In this document: in pieces, positions 26,591 to 30,217 of the stretch
Position numbering within the stretch: the stretch's first letter is position 1
Layout: the number at the start of each line of letters is the position of its first letter
Assembly: GCA_016840945.1 (NCBI GenBank)
Contig: JAEORJ010000040.1
Coordinates: 1 to 30,217 of the forward strand
Direction of reading: 5' to 3'
Origin: Candidatus Gerdarchaeota archaeon
Lineage (GTDB): Archaea; Asgardarchaeota; Heimdallarchaeia; JABLTI01
Length of the DNA: 30,217 nt
Notes under the pieces: model-generated
What the model was told of the DNA's origin: nothing
What the model saw: only the letters and a program-made list of their open reading frames with translations
Databases searched by the model: none
Made by a program: the position numbers and the translations under genes

Positions 26591-26600
26591 TATATAAAAT
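26591..26600 (-). promoter_or_regulatory. Probable TATA box of the TFS-like gene
   Basis: On the minus strand this reads ATTTTATATA, a near-consensus archaeal TATA element. A start about 25 bases downstream (near 26565) would give a leader of about 130 bases that includes the three stem-loops listed separately. Confidence 0.5.
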
Positions 26601-26648
26601 ATTCTATATTAAATTGAAACAAGTAATATGAAAAAGAGTAAAAATAAA

Positions 26649-26816
26649 TTAGGAAGCTAAAATGGTTAAAGGATTCAGATTGTTAACAGAAACTTCCTCA
26701 TCATCATCTGCAATTGTCCACCAACCACAAGTACATCGTAACATTTTATCGATTTTAATTAATGGTTGTTTGTGACAGTTTGGACATTGGAAGTCAACTT
26801 TTACTATGGTGGCCAT
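26649..26816 (-). CDS. 55-residue zinc-ribbon protein
   Basis: A short minus-strand gene sits in an otherwise empty 516-base stretch. The protein begins MATIVKVDFQCPNCHKQ and has Cys11-x2-Cys14 and Cys28-x-Cys30 (RCTCGWW), a compact zinc ribbon or knuckle, followed by an acidic run (ADDDEE) and a hydrophobic end. ATG 26816 has GGTGA seven bases ahead, a good SD. The spaced cysteine pairs, SD and stop at 26649-26651 make it far likelier to be a gene than chance. I do not recognise a named family; small zinc ribbons of this kind often accompany transcription or translation factors. It is transcribed in the same direction as the TFS-like gene about 210 bases downstream, and divergently from the hydrolase gene. 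Confidence 0.72.
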   Translation of the reverse strand: MATIVKVDFQCPNCHKQPLIKIDKMLRCTCGWWTIADDDEEVSVNNLNPLTILAS

Positions 26817-26960
26817 GATAATCACCAATAATATTAGTGACAGTTTAAAGATAAGTACTCTATGTAGGGAGAGATAGGCGAAAGTATTCTCATTTTTTCA
26901 AGACTAGTAAGACTTATACTAACTACTAATTAATAAGGATGAGAATAAAACGTGATAAAA

Positions 26961-27815
26961 ATGGGTTTTGAACAAGTAAATGATAATATCTATGTTGAAA
27001 TTGATGAAGATTTTTATGATGCAGTTGTAGGCGCAATTGTACTTCCAAATAAACTTGTTATGATTGATACTGGGACAAATATTCCTAAAATAAAAGCATT
27101 CAAAGAGAAAGTAGAAAAGAAAACAGGAAAAAAATTCGAGATTTTATTTATTACACATCGTCACGGTGATCATTATCTAGCAAATCACTTATTCTCTGAT
27201 TGTCGTATCATTGCTCATCAAAATGTCTATAATGAGATAAAAGCTGATAAGGAAGCATTAACACCTGAATTGTATGAACGTTTGAAAAGTCGATTTAGTG
27301 ACCCTCATGCTCTAGACGGCTTAGATTTTACTTTACCAAATGAAATTGTTAATGATGAAATTACAATAAGAGATGATGATGTGAGTATAACATTCAAAGT
27401 GACAGGTGGACATTCTGCATGCTCTGCATACATCTACTCACCAGAGCTAAAAGTTCTTTTTGCTGGTGATAATTTATTTGCAGGATATTACCCTTATGGG
27501 GGAGATGATTCTAGTAATGGCGATATGTGGATTGATGCTTTAGAGGAATATTTAGCTTTGGATGTCGGATTTATAATGCCAGGACATGGCCTGCCTTGTG
27601 ATAAGGAAGAGGTCAAAAAGAATCTAGAATTCTATAAAAATATGAAGAAAACAATGATTGATTTACATAACAAATGCTTATCAAAGGATGAAATTTTGAA
27701 ACAATGCTACAATTTTGACTATATTGCTATTGACGAAACAATTGATCATGATGTTATGTTAAAGAATTCCACTCTCAAGAGATTTTATGCTGTTTGGATT
27801 GAAGGTGAGAAATAA
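26961..27815 (+). CDS. Metallo-beta-lactamase-fold hydrolase, copy 1
   Basis: This is a cytoplasmic MBL-fold hydrolase with a two-metal site. HRHGDH (66-71) is the signature motif. GGHSA in the middle supplies the next His, FAGDNLF the bridging Asp, and MPGHG the last His. No signal peptide is visible. The fold covers glyoxalase II, lactonases, quinone-type hydrolases and others, so the substrate is open. A GTG at 26952 would add three residues. I chose ATG 26961 because it aligns exactly with the start of the paralogue downstream (MGFEQVNDNIY vs MSYEKVTEHVY). GTGA at 26952-26955 can act as SD for it, though AAGGATGAG further up would suit the GTG. Confidence 0.87.
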   Translation: MGFEQVNDNIYVEIDEDFYDAVVGAIVLPNKLVMIDTGTNIPKIKAFKEKVEKKTGKKFEILFITHRHGDHYLANHLFSDCRIIAHQNVYNEIKADKEALTPELYERLKSRFSDPHALDGLDFTLPNEIVNDEITIRDDDVSITFKVTGGHSACSAYIYSPELKVLFAGDNLFAGYYPYGGDDSSNGDMWIDALEEYLALDVGFIMPGHGLPCDKEEVKKNLEFYKNMKKTMIDLHNKCLSKDEILKQCYNFDYIAIDETIDHDVMLKNSTLKRFYAVWIEGEK

Positions 27816-27913
27816 TTCTTCTTTCAAATTTTCAACAATAACAATTATATAATTCAAAAGATACTCTTAGATAGAATTCTAAACTTACCGACTAAATTCT
27901 GAGGAATAGAGAT

Positions 27914-28747
27914 ATGTCTTATGAAAAAGTAACTGAACATGTATATGCAATAACTGATGGAAGCACTCGAGGGAATGTTTGTGCTTTTGAATTACCATCT
28001 CAAATAATATTCATTGACTCAGGAATGAATATTCCAAAAGTCAAGAAATTTAGAGAGAAATTAGAAAAAGAAACGGGTAAAAAAACCACTAAACTCCTAA
28101 TCACCCACGTACACGGTGATCATATTTATGGTAATATGGTCTTCAAAGATTGCGAAATCATTTCCCACAAAGATACTAGAAATCGTATGGTAAATAGCCT
28201 AAAAACTCAATGGACTCCTGAGAAATTAGCTGAAATGATTAAGAACGTTGAAGATCCTTCTTCTTTGGAAGGCTTAGAGATCATTTTACCCACTAAAACT
28301 TTTGAGTTTAAGAATGAATTAGAAGATTATGACACGAAAATCATCCACAAAAACACTGGTGGGCATACAGCTGGATCATCCTATGTTTATTTTCCTGCAG
28401 CAAAGGCATTAGCTGCTGGTGATAATCTATTTGTTAATATGTTCCCCTGGGCTGGCGATGAATCTGCTAATCCGCAAAAATGGATTGATGCCTTAAGGGA
28501 GTATCTCACATTGGATGTTGAGTATTTCATTCCTGGTCATGGTCCTGTTTGTACGAAAGTAGAAGTTAAGGAATGGTTAGATTATCTCGAGAAAGCTGTT
28601 GTATTAATACGTAAATTAATCACCCAGGGATTTTCTGAAGCAAATATCATCGAAAAAGTGAATCAATTGGAATATTATGAGCCACGTAGACAAGAATGGA
28701 AAGATAACTCAATTAAAAAATGGTATCAAGTATTAGCTATGAAATAG
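27914..28747 (+). CDS. Metallo-beta-lactamase-fold hydrolase, copy 2
   Basis: This 277-residue MBL hydrolase is a paralogue of the gene 98 bases upstream; the two align end to end without large gaps. The metal ligands are all present: HVHGDH (65-70), GGHTAGSS, AAGDNLF with the bridging Asp, and IPGHGPVC with the final His. The conserved WAGDESANPQKWIDALREYL loop matches YGGDDSSNGDMWIDALEEYL in copy 1, suggesting a shared or related substrate pocket. GAGGAA precedes ATG 27914. Tandem duplication followed by divergence is the simplest history. Reaction not determinable from sequence. Confidence 0.88.
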   Translation: MSYEKVTEHVYAITDGSTRGNVCAFELPSQIIFIDSGMNIPKVKKFREKLEKETGKKTTKLLITHVHGDHIYGNMVFKDCEIISHKDTRNRMVNSLKTQWTPEKLAEMIKNVEDPSSLEGLEIILPTKTFEFKNELEDYDTKIIHKNTGGHTAGSSYVYFPAAKALAAGDNLFVNMFPWAGDESANPQKWIDALREYLTLDVEYFIPGHGPVCTKVEVKEWLDYLEKAVVLIRKLITQGFSEANIIEKVNQLEYYEPRRQEWKDNSIKKWYQVLAMK

Positions 28748-28844
28748 GTATGAAACTATCCCATATTGGGTATTTCATTCTTTTATTGTAGATTCGAACT
28801 TTTTATAAGAAATAAAGAGTATAGAAACTCGGAGGGTAAGTTAT

Positions 28845-29642
28845 TTGAGACTTACATTTAAAAAAATGCGATTTATTATTGTTTTAAGTATTATTTGTTT
28901 TTTACCAGCTCAAATGGCTAAGGGTGTTTCTTACATACCTTATTATTCAAAAGAAAGTGATACACCAGTAATTGATGGTAATATTGATGATTCTCCTTGG
29001 ACTAGTACCCCCAAGAATCTTAGACTTTATAATATGTCGAATCAACTTGACTATATTGATGTAATTTTCAAATCAATCTATAATGATACTGATGAAACCA
29101 TCTCTATTGGCTTGAAAATCCCTACAACTGCAAGTGATGATATTTTATATATAACATTCAAAAATGGTCAAACAACATATTTGATGGAAGTAGGTCTGCC
29201 TTGGCGATTTACAACAGGCAATGATCAGAAAGTTATCAATCTACAATCTAACGCATTAATTGATAGATCCACTAATGGTGTGGATTTATATGGTGCTGAT
29301 GACATTTCAAATAGTGGTACACTTGATTTTTCATGTTATTCAGTTCATGATGGAACTTATTACAACGTTGAATTCAGAGCACCTCAAAATTCAGGTGATA
29401 CTAATGGTCATGATTTCGATTTGAAAAGTGATAATTCAACAGAATTTTTCGTTATGTTCTATGACGATACCTCACAAACCTATTACAGTCAAATACTTGA
29501 ATCAGATGAATCAAGGGATTATTGTTACATTAACTTAACAAGAACCACTTATACACTAAATACACTTCTAATCATTGGATCATTTATTAGCTCAATACTA
29601 CTATTTAGCTCAATTCGAGCCTGGAAAAAGAGAAAACAATAA
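28845..29642 (+). CDS. Exported membrane-anchored protein with CBM9/DOMON-like domain
   Basis: This 265-residue protein has an N-terminal signal peptide (KKMRFIIVLSIICFLPAQMAKG, about 6-27), a beta-rich outer domain and a C-terminal membrane helix at about 238-258 followed by a basic tail (RAWKKRKQ). The stretch TPVIDGNIDDSPWTSTPKNLRL and the following strands match the start of the carbohydrate-binding module 9-like fold, where 'IDG-x-x-D-x-x-W' is typical. It should face outward and bind a carbohydrate or other ligand. The TTG start is well supported: GGAGGG at 28831-28836 is eight bases upstream, while the next ATG (28866) has no SD. It is same-strand with the hydrolases, but the 97-base gap leaves cotranscription open. 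Confidence 0.75.
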   Translation: MRLTFKKMRFIIVLSIICFLPAQMAKGVSYIPYYSKESDTPVIDGNIDDSPWTSTPKNLRLYNMSNQLDYIDVIFKSIYNDTDETISIGLKIPTTASDDILYITFKNGQTTYLMEVGLPWRFTTGNDQKVINLQSNALIDRSTNGVDLYGADDISNSGTLDFSCYSVHDGTYYNVEFRAPQNSGDTNGHDFDLKSDNSTEFFVMFYDDTSQTYYSQILESDESRDYCYINLTRTTYTLNTLLIIGSFISSILLFSSIRAWKKRKQ

Positions 29643-29657
29643 ACTAATGCTTCAACT

Positions 29658-29688
29658 AAATACTCTTATGAGTATTTTATTCCTTTTT
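29658..29688 (+). terminator. Stem-loop and T-rich tail after the CBM9-like gene
   Basis: Arms AAATACTC (29658-29665) and GAGTATTT (29670-29677) pair perfectly around a TTAT loop. A T-rich stretch containing TTCCTTTTTTT follows. T-tracts are the main archaeal termination signal, and the hairpin strengthens the case. It lies 16 bases past the stop codon. Confidence 0.6.
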
Positions 29689-29771
29689 TTATAACCCTAT
29701 TTAAGAGATTAAAGAGATGCAATAATAATTCTACGATACTTTTTGACAATTAATTAAGAGTAGATATAATC

Positions 29772-29782
29772 CTTTTATAAAT
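29772..29782 (+). promoter_or_regulatory. TATA box for the alpha/beta hydrolase gene
   Basis: CTTTTATAAAT is close to the archaeal TATA consensus. Its centre is about 30 bases before ATG 29808, which would put the transcription start within a few bases of the start codon, so the mRNA is probably leaderless. That fits the lack of an SD here. Confidence 0.5.
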
Positions 29783-29807
29783 TGTTCAAATCTTTATTTT
29801 GATTGAA

Positions 29808-30217
29808 ATGGAAACCAAAAAAATCAAGGTTAATGGAATAACTATTCGATATTTAGATATAAAGAATGATGATAAAGATACAATAGTTTTTCTTCACTAC
29901 GGTGGATCTACACTAGCTGTGTGGAATGGTGTCATCCCTTATTTTCAAAACGACTATCGAATTATTGCTGCTGATTTAAGAGGGCATGGTCATTCAGAGA
30001 AACCTGAAACAAATTATCACATTGATGATATGGCTAAGGATATTTTTGAATTAATGAATGCTTTAGACGTTAAACAAGCTCATATCATTGGGAGTTCATT
30101 AGGTGCTGATGTAGCTATTAGTATTACCGCTAATTATCCTGAAAAAGTATTATCTATGATTCTAGATGGCGGTTTTTATGATTTAGTTGGTCCTGACAGT
30201 AAGGCACAAACTATTTC
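29808..30217 (+). CDS. Alpha/beta hydrolase, N-terminal part (cut by window end)
   Basis: The reading frame is open from ATG 29808 to the end of the window (136 codons) with no stop. FLHYGGST is the oxyanion-hole strand of the alpha/beta-hydrolase fold (HxGG type). AADLRGHGHSEKP is the conserved second strand and turn, and IGSSLGADVA is the nucleophile elbow with the GxSxG serine. The catalytic Asp and His should lie beyond the window. It probably acts as an esterase, lipase or related hydrolase; the substrate is unknown. It has its own TATA box, no SD, and follows a terminator, so it is a separate transcript from the genes before it. Confidence 0.85.
   Translation, partial: METKKIKVNGITIRYLDIKNDDKDTIVFLHYGGSTLAVWNGVIPYFQNDYRIIAADLRGHGHSEKPETNYHIDDMAKDIFELMNALDVKQAHIIGSSLGADVAISITANYPEKVLSMILDGGFYDLVGPDSKAQTI

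Noticed and set aside
28755..28790. CCCATATTGGG hairpin followed by a T-rich stretch after the second MBL gene
   Set aside because: Only a four-base stem; too weak to call a terminator.
1..30217. tRNA genes, CRISPR arrays, insertion sequences, prophage or toxin-antitoxin systems
   Set aside because: No cloverleaf, regularly spaced repeat, transposase, integrase or paired small toxin/antitoxin genes were found on reading through both strands; a tRNAscan and a repeat finder would be the formal test.

Overview
The window reads as a piece of an AT-rich archaeal chromosome, possibly from an Asgard archaeon (the lineage is an inference). The archaeal signs are an RpoM/TFS-type transcription-factor zinc ribbon, a ThiI-like THUMP protein, DUF1616-type membrane proteins, a Dpm1-like glycosyltransferase beside a GT-C enzyme, and TTTATATA-like boxes upstream of several genes. 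Most genes also carry a clear Shine-Dalgarno (SD) sequence. I see no tRNA, rRNA, CRISPR array, insertion sequence or phage gene.

Positions 1-8030 are a surface-glycan locus. On the plus strand it holds a nucleotide-sugar epimerase/dehydratase, a GT4 glycosyltransferase, a Wzx/MVF-type flippase, a second GT4 enzyme and a polyprenyl-phosphate GT2 enzyme. A minus-strand operon (9888 down to 6189) meets this cluster end to end. It encodes a winged-helix/DUF1616-like membrane protein, a small exported anchored protein, a second DUF1616-like exported protein and a GT-C transferase.

Positions 10179-22560 are the centrepiece: a two-gene operon. A biotin-dependent acyl-CoA carboxyltransferase is followed 25 bases later by one uninterrupted 3584-residue synthase. 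Its domains read enoyl-reductase-like NPD (degenerate), NPD (His present), KS, malonyl-type AT, second KS, ACP, ACP, KR, DH, Sfp-type phosphopantetheinyl transferase. It resembles PfaD, PfaA, part of PfaC and PfaE of bacterial polyunsaturated fatty acid synthases fused into one chain: an apparently self-activating fatty acid/polyketide synthase in an organism group not expected to have one. Both ACPs carry Thr instead of Ser at the phosphopantetheine attachment position. The carboxyltransferase has Ile at the residue that separates acetyl- from propionyl-CoA enzymes, and the AT has an AFH motif. Both point to malonyl-CoA as extender, so the two genes plausibly form one pathway (malonyl-CoA made, then polymerised and reduced). 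No biotin carboxylase, biotin carrier or thioesterase is in the window.

Positions 22560-26816 hold information-processing and regulatory genes: a 617-residue HTH/TPR protein preceded by a striking 32-base palindrome, a small winged-helix protein, a ThiI-like protein that has lost its PP-loop, a truncated TFS-like zinc-ribbon protein with a structured leader, and a 55-residue zinc-ribbon gene in what otherwise looks like an empty gap. Positions 26961-30217 carry two tandem metallo-beta-lactamase-fold hydrolases, an exported membrane-anchored CBM9-like protein, a terminator-like hairpin, and the start of an alpha/beta hydrolase cut by the window end.
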